A stretch of DNA of 33,970 nt from CAZNGF01 sp964572855 (GTDB lineage: Bacteria; Bipolaricaulota; Bipolaricaulia; RBG-16-55-9; JAJCYT01), in assembly GCA_964572855.1 (NCBI GenBank), contig CAZNGF010000026.1, positions 1 to 33,970 on the forward strand, given 5' to 3'. Made by a program: the position numbers and the translations under genes. The notes under the pieces were generated by a model. It ran no database searches. It saw only the letters and a program-made list of their open reading frames with translations, and was not told the origin of the DNA. Positions 1-7,532 of the stretch are shown here, piece by piece; the first letter of the stretch is position 1, and each line of letters opens with the position of its first letter.

Positions 1-13
1 GACCTCCTTGACC

Positions 14-137
14 GAAGAGCTTGGCCGCCGCACACGAAGATTGAAGGCAGCGTCTTCCCGAGTCGTCAGGGTTTTGCCGTCGTGTTTCCTCCGACACGGC
101 GGATTTTTCCCCAGCGGCGCGCGCGGCCAAGCTCTTC
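14..137. repeat. 15-bp perfect inverted repeat, arms 94 bp apart
   Basis: Bases 14-28 (GAAGAGCTTGGCCGC) are repeated in perfect inverted orientation at 123-137. Between the arms lie a short GAAGA/TCTTC hairpin (36-40 with 53-57) and the terminator hairpin at 77-102. As RNA the segment could close into a multi-branched structure with a 15-bp outer stem. It could be a small structured RNA, the end of a transcript entering from the left, or the ends of a short mobile relic. I do not recognise the family. No convincing gene is seen in 1-203. Confidence 0.55.
77..108 (+). terminator. Intrinsic terminator, + strand
   Basis: CCGTCGTGT (77-85) pairs with ACACGGCGG (94-102), with one G-U pair and an 8-base loop. 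A run of five T follows (104-108). This is the best intrinsic terminator in the window. It implies a + strand transcript that begins at or before the left edge. Confidence 0.65.
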
Positions 138-203
138 TGCCTCGTCGCAGATGCAATTGACCCCACCATAGCCGCGGAGCGGCGTCTGTGCCTGTCTCGT
201 GCG

Positions 204-1391
204 CTACACGCGAAACAGAATGCTCTCGCGCTTGAACAGCGCGGCCGCCCACCCGATCAACAGGCCGGCCATCCCGATCGACGAGCACAGCGTCAGCGCC
301 AGGTGCCCGAGGTCAAGCTGGCCGCGCAGCACCTCTTGCAGGACGGTGAGCGAGTTGACGACCGGGATCAGAAACGCCGCCCCGCTCAGGGGCACGGCGT
401 CCGTGGTCGTGACCAGACCCAGCAGGATGATGACGAAGTAGAGCGGCGAGGCGTAGACGTTGGCCTCCTTCTCGTTGCGCGCGAACGTGCCCACGATCAG
501 GATCACGGCGCTCAGCATGGCCGCCAGCGGGACCAGCACGGCGACCATCCACGGGAAGGCGGTCCAGTCCAGCTTCAGCCCCACCGCGCCCGGCGCCACG
601 TCCGAGAGCGTCCCGGCCAGCACCGCGACCCCGGCGGCCAGGCCCGCCATGCTGACCAGCGACGACAGGAGCGCGATCAGCAAAATGGTCAGGAACTTGC
701 CCAGCACGATCTCGCCGCGGCTGAGCTGGCTTACCAGCAGCGTGGCGATCGTCCCGCGCTCCTTCTCCCCGGCCGTGAGCTCGGCCCCGACGGCCATGGC
801 CCCGCCCGTGACCATCACGACGATCAGGAAAGGGAGCAGGGCGACCAGCAGCGGCGAGGTGGCCGGCTCGAGCGCCACCGTCCCCCGCTCGAGCGCGAAC
901 GGCGTGACCAGCTCCGGCGGGAGGCCGCGCTCGGCCAGGCGCGTGCCGAGCCAGCGGTCGGCGAAGCCCTCGAGCAGCAGCTCGACCCGAACGGCCGCCG
1001 CGCGCGCCTCCGCCTCCGTCGCCGGGAAGCGGAGCGCGAGCCGGGGCGGGTCCGTCGTGCCCAGTTGGGCTTCGAAACCGGGCGGCACGCGCAGGATCAC
1101 GTGCCCCAGCCCGTTTTGCAGCGCGGCCTCGGCGGAGGCCTCGTCGCGGAACGGGATCACGACCGCATCCCGCTCTAACCCGTCCCGCAAGCCGGGCGCG
1201 TCCTCAAGCCCCACGGCCAGCACCTGCGGGGTGCGCACAGCGCGCTGGCGCAGCGCCTGGCCCTGGAAGTGGCCCTGGACGCCGAACATGGCCGGGTAGA
1301 GCACGAGCGGAAACACGAGCACGACCAGCAGCGTGCGGCGGTCGCGCGCGGCGCCGCGCAGCTCCTTGAGGAACACGTGCCAGACGTTCAC
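204..1391 (-). CDS. natB: ABC-2 type transporter permease, NatB-like
   Basis: Integral membrane subunit of an ABC exporter, 395 residues. One membrane segment lies near residues 18-38, followed by a large soluble loop of about 140 residues and a cluster of five or so hydrophobic segments from about residue 178 to the end. The sequence AGEKERGTIATLL after the second segment is the conserved motif of NatB/ABC-2 permeases. The start is a GTG whose last bases form the TGA stop of the upstream ATPase gene (GTGA overlap), so the two are translationally coupled. NatAB of Bacillus exports sodium. The substrate here cannot be read from the sequence, and other ABC-2 exporters look similar. Confidence 0.85.
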   Translation of the reverse strand: MNVWHVFLKELRGAARDRRTLLVVLVFPLVLYPAMFGVQGHFQGQALRQRAVRTPQVLAVGLEDAPGLRDGLERDAVVIPFRDEASAEAALQNGLGHVILRVPPGFEAQLGTTDPPRLALRFPATEAEARAAAVRVELLLEGFADRWLGTRLAERGLPPELVTPFALERGTVALEPATSPLLVALLPFLIVVMVTGGAMAVGAELTAGEKERGTIATLLVSQLSRGEIVLGKFLTILLIALLSSLVSMAGLAAGVAVLAGTLSDVAPGAVGLKLDWTAFPWMVAVLVPLAAMLSAVILIVGTFARNEKEANVYASPLYFVIILLGLVTTTDAVPLSGAAFLIPVVNSLTVLQEVLRGQLDLGHLALTLCSSIGMAGLLIGWAAALFKRESILFRV

Positions 1392-2143
1392 CCGGTCACC
1401 TCGAAGAAGATGTCTTCCAGGTCGTGGCGGCCGTGGGCCGTTCGCAGCTCAGCCAGCGTGCCCAGCGCGCGCAGCCTCCCGGCGTGGATGATCCCGATCC
1501 GGTCACAGGCCGTCTCGGCCACCCGCATGACGTGGGTGGAGAGGACCACGGTGCCGCCGCGCCGCCGGAAGCTCTGCACGAAGTCCAGCACGCCCCGCGC
1601 CGTTGCCACGTCCAGGCCCGCCGTGGGCTCGTCGAAAATGAGCACCTCGGGCGCGTGCATCAGGCTGCGCGCGATCGAGAGTTTTTGGCGCATCCCGGAG
1701 GAGTAGCCCGAGACGCGGCGATCCAGGAAGTCGGCCATCCCGAGCCAGTCCGAGAGCTCGGCGATGCGGACGTCGGTCTCGCGTCGTCCGAGCCGGTTGA
1801 TGCGCCCGAAAAAGCGCAGTGTCTCGCGGGCCGTGAAGCGGTCGTAGAGGCCGGTGTCGCTGGAGAGGAAGCCGATGTGCGCCCGCACGCGCTTGGGCTG
1901 GCGCCGGGTGTCGAACCCGCCGACCAGCGCGCGCCCCGCGCTGGGCGTGAGCACCGTGGCCAACAGCCGCAGCGCCGTCGTCTTGCCCGCGCCGTTGGGG
2001 CCGAGCAGCCCGAAGATCTCGCCCCGCTCGCAGCTGAAGCTGAGGTCGGACACCGCGTCGAACGTCCCGCGCTGGCGGTCGCGGAAGCGCTTGCAAAGCC
2101 CCTCGACGCGGATGGGCGCCTCGGACGAAACGGGGCGGCTCAC
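1388..2143 (-). CDS. natA: ABC transporter ATP-binding protein, NatA-like
   Basis: ATPase subunit partnering the adjacent permease, about 251 residues. Walker A is GPNGAGKTT, the signature is YSSGMRQKLSIARSL, Walker B is VLIFDEPTAGLD, and the H-loop is STHVM. These are all intact and typical of the ABC-2/NatA group. An upstream in-frame ATG at 2179 would give 263 residues, but it lies inside the terminator hairpin of the preceding gene and adds a low-complexity stretch. I therefore prefer the GTG at 2143, which precedes SRPVSSEAPIRVEGL. The gene overlaps the permease start by 4 bases. Substrate is unknown. Confidence 0.85.
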   Translation of the reverse strand: MSRPVSSEAPIRVEGLCKRFRDRQRGTFDAVSDLSFSCERGEIFGLLGPNGAGKTTALRLLATVLTPSAGRALVGGFDTRRQPKRVRAHIGFLSSDTGLYDRFTARETLRFFGRINRLGRRETDVRIAELSDWLGMADFLDRRVSGYSSGMRQKLSIARSLMHAPEVLIFDEPTAGLDVATARGVLDFVQSFRRRGGTVVLSTHVMRVAETACDRIGIIHAGRLRALGTLAELRTAHGRHDLEDIFFEVTG

Positions 2144-2164
2144 GGCCGCCCCCGCCCGCAAAAG

Positions 2165-2196
2165 GCGAAGGGCGGGCATTGTGGCCCGCCCTTCGC
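2165..2196 (-). terminator. Terminator of the CARDB protease gene
   Basis: A 13-bp perfect stem (GCGAAGGGCGGGC, 2165-2177, with 2184-2196) has a 6-base loop and is followed on the minus strand by CTTTT. It sits just after the stop codon at 2220, so it should end the protease transcript before natA. Confidence 0.65.
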
Positions 2197-2219
2197 GCGA
2201 TCGGTTCTCGCCAAACGGC

Positions 2220-3848
2220 CTAGCGCTCGCACGCCAGCGGCAGGATGCCCTGCAGGTATTCCAGGTTCTCGGGCGTGAAGAACGCGTCCTGGAAGAACGT
2301 GCCGGACTCGTTGCTGGGGGCCATCATGTTGCGGCTGCGGAACTGCCGTGTGGTGGCCTCGTCGTCGTGCTCGAGCCCGAGGAAGTGACCCACCTCGTGC
2401 GAGGCCGTGTTGGCCACGGCCTGGGCGGCCACCTCGAGCGAGCGGCTCGAGAGCTGCCCCACGGCCACGAAGCTCCCGATAAACACGCGGCCGGCGTCGC
2501 TGCGGTTGCGGTTGTTGAAGTCGAGCGGGGCCAGCCCCAGTACGTTCTGGCGTTCCTCGGCCACGAACTCGACCCGGCTGTGGATGCCCTGCGCGCGCTG
2601 CAGCGTGAAGCGCACGTTCACCTCGGCGAAGTCCTCTTCCATGATGGTCTTGACCAGCGGCATGAAGCCGTTCTGGATCTCGTCCTCGCTCAAACCGAAC
2701 TCGCGCGAGAGTAACTGCGCCGCCGCCGGCTCGAGCTCGAGGGAGATGAGTTGGCCGCAACGGTTGAGACCCGCCCCGACGTCCACGAAGCGGGTGAAGG
2801 CGTTATCCTCCTCGTTCGGCTCGACCACGGCCCCGCCCGCGTCGGCGCGCGCGCGAATGAGCCGCTCGCCGTCCGCGGCGATCCAGACCAATTCGACCAG
2901 CCGCTCTTCGCCCGGTGCCAGGGACTGCACCCGCACGTCGCCGAGCGACTCACCGTCCACGGAGAAGTCCAGGCGGAATTCGCGCGCGGGCCCGCTGCCC
3001 ACGTTGGCCACCCGGGCCGAGACCGTGGTGGTCTGCCCGGGCTGCGGGTGCTCCGGTTCCACGCGCACGTCCCGTAGCGTCAGGTCGGCCCCCGTGGGGG
3101 CGGCGCTGGAGACGTCGAGCGCGCGCGTGAACAGGTTGTTGAGCTCGTCGGACTCGTCCACGCGCGTGAGCGCGTCGATCTCGAAGCGCAGCAGGTGCGA
3201 GCCCGCCTCGGGTTGCCAGCGCACCTCGAGCTCGGCCGAGGCGCCCGCCGCGAGCCCGTCGACGAACAGCGTGGCCAGCGTGTTGCGCCCGTCCTGGACG
3301 CGCAGCGCCGGGCGCAGCTCGACCGCGCGGCCGCCGCGGTTCTTGACCGTCACGAAGATGCGCGCGTTCTGCCCCGGCTTGGGGAACTCGGGCTCGAAGC
3401 GCACGCCGTCCACGATCAGGTCCGGCGTGAACTCGACCGTGCGTTCGAGCACGTTGTTGTCGCGGTTCGACTCCTCGACGTCGTCGAAGCCGTTGGCCTC
3501 CACCACCAGGACCTGCCGGCCGGCGCGCGCCACCCAGGAGAAGGCGAGCTCGGTCTCGGCCCCCGGCGCCAGGCCCGGCACGGTCTTCGAGCCCTGGATG
3601 CGCTCGTTGATGCGCAGCACGACGCGGAAGAACTCGGCCGCGCCGTCGCCTTCGTTTCGGACCGTGGCCAGGATCTGGGTGATCTCGTTGGGCTCGGGCG
3701 ATTCGGGGTTCAGGCGCAGCCCCGTCACCACGAGATCGGGCAGCGGGGCGGTCTCGGAGGGCTGGGCCAGCGCCGCGGGGGCGAGTGCCGCCACGGTAAG
3801 GGCGCACGACACGACGAACGCTGCGACGAGCGAGGGGGTTCGCTTCAT
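2220..3848 (-). CDS. Secreted CARDB-repeat protein with C-terminal metzincin-type protease domain
   Basis: 542 residues from ATG 3848, which has GGAGTG just upstream; the longer in-frame start at 3890 lacks a ribosome site. Residues 1-28 form a signal peptide ending AALA. Three CARDB (cell-adhesion-related, Ig-like) domains follow, each opening with a version of PDL-V-GVR-EPE-P-PGQ, near residues 37, 140 and 255. The C-terminal part has the zinc-protease motif HEVGHFLGLEHDD (about 484-496) and NMMAPS (about 507-512), which looks like a metzincin Met-turn. I infer an exported zinc protease carried on an Ig-like stalk. Known CARDB proteins are often adhesive, and substrate is unknown. An own promoter is proposed at 3880-3908. 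Confidence 0.8.
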   Translation of the reverse strand: MKRTPSLVAAFVVSCALTVAALAPAALAQPSETAPLPDLVVTGLRLNPESPEPNEITQILATVRNEGDGAAEFFRVVLRINERIQGSKTVPGLAPGAETELAFSWVARAGRQVLVVEANGFDDVEESNRDNNVLERTVEFTPDLIVDGVRFEPEFPKPGQNARIFVTVKNRGGRAVELRPALRVQDGRNTLATLFVDGLAAGASAELEVRWQPEAGSHLLRFEIDALTRVDESDELNNLFTRALDVSSAAPTGADLTLRDVRVEPEHPQPGQTTTVSARVANVGSGPAREFRLDFSVDGESLGDVRVQSLAPGEERLVELVWIAADGERLIRARADAGGAVVEPNEEDNAFTRFVDVGAGLNRCGQLISLELEPAAAQLLSREFGLSEDEIQNGFMPLVKTIMEEDFAEVNVRFTLQRAQGIHSRVEFVAEERQNVLGLAPLDFNNRNRSDAGRVFIGSFVAVGQLSSRSLEVAAQAVANTASHEVGHFLGLEHDDEATTRQFRSRNMMAPSNESGTFFQDAFFTPENLEYLQGILPLACER

Positions 3849-3879
3849 GCTCACTCCTTGCGAGGGTCTGTTTTGGGTG

Positions 3880-3908
3880 CCAATACGCACAGTTTATCGG
3901 ATCGGCAA
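3880..3908 (-). promoter_or_regulatory. Possible promoter of the CARDB protease gene
   Basis: On the minus strand TTGCCG (3908-3903) and TATTGG (3885-3880) are 17 bases apart, about 32 bases before the start codon. The -10 is weak, so this is tentative. The -35 lies in a small hairpin (CGGCAA/TTGCCG, 3903-3919) downstream of serS. Confidence 0.35.
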
Positions 3909-3922
3909 GCGTTTTGCCGTAA

Positions 3923-3938
3923 GCGGGCTTACGCCCGC
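3923..3938 (-). terminator. Hairpin spanning the serS stop codon
   Basis: GCGGGC (3923-3928) pairs with GCCCGC (3933-3938). The four-base loop holds part of the TAA stop of serS. There is only a short T run after it, so it is a weak terminator or a 3' stabilising hairpin. Confidence 0.35.
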
Positions 3939-5200
3939 AGGCTGTCCGCGCCCACCAGCCCGTGCAGCGCCTCGGGCAGCCACACCGACCCGTCCGCCTG
4001 CCAGCCGGTCTCCAGCAGCGCGGCGAACAGGCGCGAGGTGGCCAGGCCCGAGCCGTTGAGCGTGTGCATAAAGCGCGGGCGTTCCCCCTCGGCGGGCCGG
4101 TAGCGCATGTCCCCGCGGCGGGACTGGTAGTCCGTGCAGTTGCTGCACGAGGATACCTCGTAGTAGCGCCCCTGCGAGGGGATCCAGACCTCCAGGTCGT
4201 AGGTCTTGGCCGACTGGCCGGCCATGTCGCCCGTGGGCAGCAGCACGAGGCGGTAGTGCACGCCCAGGGCCCGCAACACGGCCTCGGCGTCGACCACCAG
4301 GCGCTCCAGTTCGTCGAAGGAGCTGTCCGCGTCGGTGAACTTGAACAACTCGACCTTGTTGAACTGGTGCATGCGGATGAGTCCGCGTTCCTCTTCCCCG
4401 GCCGCGCCGGCCTCGCGCCGGAAGCAGGTCGTGTAGGCCATGTACTTGAGCGGGAGTCGCTCGGCCTCCAGGATCTCGTCGCGGTGCAGGTTGCACAGGA
4501 GCGTCTCCGAGGTCGGATTGAGGAAGAGGTCGTCCTTCTCGACGTAGTAGACGTCTTCCTGGAACTTGGGCAGTTGCGAGGCCGTGTACATCGAGGCGCT
4601 GTTGCCCAAAAACGGCGGGAACACGGGCGTGTATCCCGTCTCCGTGCAGTGGAAGTTCCAGAAAAACTGGATCAGGGCCATCTCGAGCCGGGCGCCCCAG
4701 CCCACGTACAGCGGGAAGCGCGAGCCCGCGATGGCCGCCGCGCGCGGGAAGTCCAGCAGGCCCAGGCGCTCGGCGATCTCCATGTGGTGCGGCGGCTCCC
4801 CCTCGGGCCGTTCCCCGAAGGCGCGCACCACGACCTTGTCCTCCTTCTTGAGGCTGGTGGGCACGCTCTCGTGCGGCAGGTTGGGCAGGCGCGCGAGCAG
4901 GCTTTCCAGCCGCTCGTCGACCTCGCGCTGCTCGCCGTCGAGCCCCTTGATCCGGTCGGCCACCTCGCCCATCTCGCCGATGAGCCGCTCGGCCTCCCCG
5001 CCCTTCCCGGCGCGCTTGAGCTCGGCGACCCGTTTGGAGGACGCGTTGCGCTGGGCCTTGAGCTCCTCGACCTCCTGGATGAGCGCCCGGCGGCGGTCGT
5101 CGAGCCGCACGACCTCCGCCAGCGAGGCGTCGGGGTCGCGCCGCCGGAGTTGTGCTTCGATGGCATCCGTGTTCTCGCGAATGGCTTTGATGTCGAGCAT
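3929..5200 (-). CDS. serS: Seryl-tRNA synthetase
   Basis: Charges tRNA-Ser with serine. 423 residues, the usual length. The N-terminal 110 residues are the charged helical arm that contacts the tRNA long variable arm (starts MLDIKAIREN). The class II catalytic core follows: TSETLL, motif 2 at FRREAGAAGEEERGLIR, and motif 3 near the end at NGSGLATSRLFAALLE. The ATG at 5200 has GGGGAGGGG upstream; an in-frame start 38 codons earlier has none and would extend into the promoter. Monocistronic, with a strong promoter at 5227-5255. Confidence 0.97.
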   Translation of the reverse strand: MLDIKAIRENTDAIEAQLRRRDPDASLAEVVRLDDRRRALIQEVEELKAQRNASSKRVAELKRAGKGGEAERLIGEMGEVADRIKGLDGEQREVDERLESLLARLPNLPHESVPTSLKKEDKVVVRAFGERPEGEPPHHMEIAERLGLLDFPRAAAIAGSRFPLYVGWGARLEMALIQFFWNFHCTETGYTPVFPPFLGNSASMYTASQLPKFQEDVYYVEKDDLFLNPTSETLLCNLHRDEILEAERLPLKYMAYTTCFRREAGAAGEEERGLIRMHQFNKVELFKFTDADSSFDELERLVVDAEAVLRALGVHYRLVLLPTGDMAGQSAKTYDLEVWIPSQGRYYEVSSCSNCTDYQSRRGDMRYRPAEGERPRFMHTLNGSGLATSRLFAALLETGWQADGSVWLPEALHGLVGADSLRA

Positions 5201-5226
5201 GGACCCCTCCCCTGTTCGGAGTCCCG

Positions 5227-5255
5227 ATTGTAGCGGGGGCGCCGAAAAGCGACAA
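5227..5255 (-). promoter_or_regulatory. serS promoter
   Basis: Minus strand TTGTCG (5255-5250), 17-base spacer, TACAAT (5232-5227). Transcription would start about 20 bases before the ribosome site of serS. The same TTGTCG-17-TAC element occurs before rimI and the MalK-type ATPase gene. Confidence 0.7.
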
Positions 5256-5285
5256 GCCATGCTGCACGCAGGGCGGAGCGCCTGC

Positions 5286-5693
5286 TCAGCGGGGCGGCGC
5301 GAACGCCGTCGCAAACAGCTCGGGGACGCGCACGGGTCTCCCCATTCCGTTGAGAAACAGGAATTCCATCCACGCGCTCAACACGTGCGTCCCGTCCGGC
5401 TTGTGGATCTCGTAGCCCATGCGGAAGGAGGCGCGCCGCAGCTCGGCCATGCGCGTCTCGACCGTCAACGGGTCGTCGGCGAAGGCCGGCGCGCGGTAGC
5501 GCAGGTGGGCCTCGACGGCGACGGGGGCCGCGTCCCAGCGCGCAAAGTCGTTGAAGCTGAGGCCGACCTGGTTCATGCAGTCACAGCGCGCGGCCTCGAG
5601 GTAGTTGAGGTAGGTCGCGTTGTTGGCGTGGCCGAAGGAGTCGAGCTCGTAGGAGCGCACCACGATCTCGGTGCGGAAGGCGCGCCCGCTCAC
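5286..5693 (-). CDS. Acyl-CoA thioesterase, YbgC/4HBT hotdog fold
   Basis: 135 residues, the usual size for the family. Near the N-terminus the motif YELDSFGHANNATYLNYLE matches the 4HBT consensus, with the likely catalytic Asp at residue 18. Such enzymes hydrolyse acyl-CoA or acyl-ACP thioesters in the cytoplasm. Longer in-frame readings exist, but the GTG at 5693 overlaps the TGA stop of the M42 peptidase gene (GTGA), the usual coupling pattern in this window, and gives a family-like N-terminus. Substrate cannot be inferred. Confidence 0.85.
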   Translation of the reverse strand: MSGRAFRTEIVVRSYELDSFGHANNATYLNYLEAARCDCMNQVGLSFNDFARWDAAPVAVEAHLRYRAPAFADDPLTVETRMAELRRASFRMGYEIHKPDGTHVLSAWMEFLFLNGMGRPVRVPELFATAFAPPR

Positions 5694-6742
5694 GCCAGCC
5701 GCTCCGGGGCTTGCAGGGCGAAGGCGCGCGCCAGGCGCCACGCCCCCTCGAAGTCGCCCAGCCGCAGCAGCGAGAGCGGCGCGTGGATGTAGCGGCACGG
5801 CACGCTCACCACGCCGCAGCGCACGCCCGCGCGCGACTCCTGGATCGCGCCCGCGTCCGTCCCCCCGAAGACCGGGGTCTTGTGCTGGTAAGCGATCCCC
5901 TCGGCCTGGGCCAGTTCCTCCAGCAGGATCACGACCTCGCGCGGCACGACCAGGCTACGGTCGGCCACGCTGATCGCTGCTCCCTTACCCAGTTGCGTGG
6001 TCTGTTTGGCCGCCGCCACGCCGGGCACGTCCGCCGCGATGGTGCCCTCCAGCGCAAGCGCGAGCTCGGGCCGGAGCTGGTAGGCCGCCGTGCGCGCCCC
6101 GCGCAGGCCCACCTCCTCGCGCGCCGAGAAGCTCACGGCCAGCGTCCAGGGGAGCTCGTGCCCCTGGAGGGCGTCGAGGACGCGCAGCGCCGCCGCGCAG
6201 CCCGCGCGGTCGTCGAAGGCCTTCCCGACGCAGGTGTCCTCGTTGACGTGCTCGAACGGGTAGTGGACCACAGCCGGGTCGCCCACGCGCACGCCCGAGG
6301 CGCGCACCTCGTCGGCATCGCGCGCGCCCACGTCGACGAACAGGTCCTCCAGGGCGTGGGCACGCTTGCGCTCCTGGGGAGTCAGCACGTGGGGCGGCAG
6401 CGAGCCCACCACGCCGTACACGTGCCCCCTCTGGCGGGTCCGGATCGCGATCCGGTGCGCGGGCACGACGCGCGCGTCCCAGCCGCCCAGCGGCGCCAAG
6501 CGCAGGAAGCCCTCTTCCTCGACGTGGCTCACCAGAAAGCCGACCTCGTCCAGGTGGGCGTCGAGCATGAGCGTCCGCTCACTCCGCCCCTTCCTTACGG
6601 CAATCAGGTTACCCAGGGCGTCGGCGCGCACCTCGTCCGCCAGCGGCGCGGCCAGCGCGCGCACGGCTTCGCGGACCTCGTCCTCGAACCCCGGCGGCCC
6701 GAAGGCGTCGGAGAGCTGCTGCAGCAACGCGACCGAATCCAT
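5690..6742 (-). CDS. M42 family metallo-aminopeptidase
   Basis: 350 residues. Cytoplasmic, cobalt- or zinc-dependent aminopeptidase of the TET/glutamyl-aminopeptidase family, which forms large tetrahedral particles that trim short peptides. Family signatures are in order: LDAHLDEVGF (His63), AFDDRAGCAAAL (Asp177/178), SAREEVGLRGA (Glu209/210), FGGTDAGAIQ, and a C-terminal SVPCRYIHAPLS that supplies the last metal His. The start ATG at 6742 has AAGGGAGGGCGG upstream. First gene of a two-gene operon with the thioesterase. Older databases call this family 'endoglucanase M', which is misleading. Confidence 0.93.
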   Translation of the reverse strand: MDSVALLQQLSDAFGPPGFEDEVREAVRALAAPLADEVRADALGNLIAVRKGRSERTLMLDAHLDEVGFLVSHVEEEGFLRLAPLGGWDARVVPAHRIAIRTRQRGHVYGVVGSLPPHVLTPQERKRAHALEDLFVDVGARDADEVRASGVRVGDPAVVHYPFEHVNEDTCVGKAFDDRAGCAAALRVLDALQGHELPWTLAVSFSAREEVGLRGARTAAYQLRPELALALEGTIAADVPGVAAAKQTTQLGKGAAISVADRSLVVPREVVILLEELAQAEGIAYQHKTPVFGGTDAGAIQESRAGVRCGVVSVPCRYIHAPLSLLRLGDFEGAWRLARAFALQAPERLA

Positions 6743-6813
6743 CCGCCCTCCCTTGCATTGGCACAGCCGTTCGGGCCGGCTAGCTGGCGAACCCGCGCGC
6801 CGCCCGATCCGGC

Positions 6814-6819
6814 ATTATA
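6814..6819 (-). promoter_or_regulatory. Possible -10 box of the M42 peptidase operon
   Basis: A perfect TATAAT on the minus strand lies about 72 bases before the start codon. No good -35 is seen at 16-18 bases. It faces away from the rimI promoter. Confidence 0.4.
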
Positions 6820-6850
6820 GGCGGGGCCCACTCGGGCACGCCACCGGAGC

Positions 6851-6879
6851 TTGTCGGCGCGCAAGCGTGGCGCTACACT
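6851..6879 (+). promoter_or_regulatory. rimI promoter, leaderless
   Basis: TTGTCG (6851-6856), 17-base spacer, TACACT (6874-6879). The ATG of rimI begins 7 bases after the -10 box, so transcription should start at or next to the A of ATG. No ribosome-binding site is present. Confidence 0.65.
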
Positions 6880-6885
6880 CCCCGC

Positions 6886-7431
6886 ATGGCCCAACGTCCC
6901 ACCCTCTCCCCGCAGGACACCGAGCTCCGCCCGGCCCGGCCCGTCGATCTCGACGTGATCGTGGCAATCGAGGAGCGCTCCTTTCCGACGCCGTGGTCCC
7001 GCACCGCGCTCAACGCTTACATCGGCGAGGACGGTTTCCAGGTATGCCTCTACGAGGGCGAGCTGGTGGGCTACGTGCTGGTGGGCCTGCAAATTCCCTC
7101 GCTGCTCCACCGGCTGGAGCGCGTGACCATGAGCTTTCTGGGCAGCCCGCCGCCGGAGGAGACCGTGGGGCACGTCATGAACATCGCGATCCATCCCGGC
7201 TTTCGGGGAAGCGGGCTCGGGCGCTTTCTGCTGCGGTGCGGGCTCGGGTACCTGCGCGAGCTGGGCGCCGCCCGGGTCGAGCTCGAGGTGCGCGTCGATA
7301 ACCGGGAAGCGATCGCCCTGTACGAGTCGGAAGGGTTCCGCACCAAGCGCCTGCTCAAAGGGTATTACCAAAACGGCGACGACGCTTACCTGATGCACAA
7401 GTCCTTTGCCGCAAACGTCCCCGGCGCGTAG
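6886..7431 (+). CDS. rimI: Ribosomal protein S18-alanine N-acetyltransferase-like, GNAT family
   Basis: 181 residues. GNAT fold with the acetyl-CoA binding loop HPGFRGSGLGRFLL (about 103-116), the RimI-type segment NREAIALYESEGF (139-151), and the C-terminal YYQNGDDAYLM, which is typical of RimI. The N-terminal part has ERSFPTPWSR, also RimI-like. It is longer than typical RimI (about 150) by an insertion near residues 70-95. In E. coli RimI acetylates the N-terminus of S18; other RimI-like enzymes have wider targets. The start fits the leaderless promoter just upstream. Confidence 0.88.
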   Translation: MAQRPTLSPQDTELRPARPVDLDVIVAIEERSFPTPWSRTALNAYIGEDGFQVCLYEGELVGYVLVGLQIPSLLHRLERVTMSFLGSPPPEETVGHVMNIAIHPGFRGSGLGRFLLRCGLGYLRELGAARVELEVRVDNREAIALYESEGFRTKRLLKGYYQNGDDAYLMHKSFAANVPGA

Positions 7432-7482
7432 CCCGGGCGCCCGCCCGTCCGCTTCTCCCGATCCCGCGCGGATTGCGGACAG

Positions 7483-7511
7483 TTGTCGCCCCTTTGGAAC
7501 CGTGCTACAAT
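7483..7511 (+). promoter_or_regulatory. Promoter of the MalK/UgpC-type ATPase gene
   Basis: TTGTCG (7483-7488), 17-base spacer, TACAAT (7506-7511). Predicted transcription start is near 7518. The short leader carries GAGGTGAG before ATG 7533. Confidence 0.7.
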
Positions 7512-7532
7512 GCCCTCCGAGGTGAGAAACAC

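Noticed and set aside
14..137. 6S RNA, RNase P RNA, SRP RNA or tmRNA at the left end
   Set aside because: No diagnostic blocks of any of these; the inner part contains two hairpins and a T-run terminator instead of a long rod with a central bubble.
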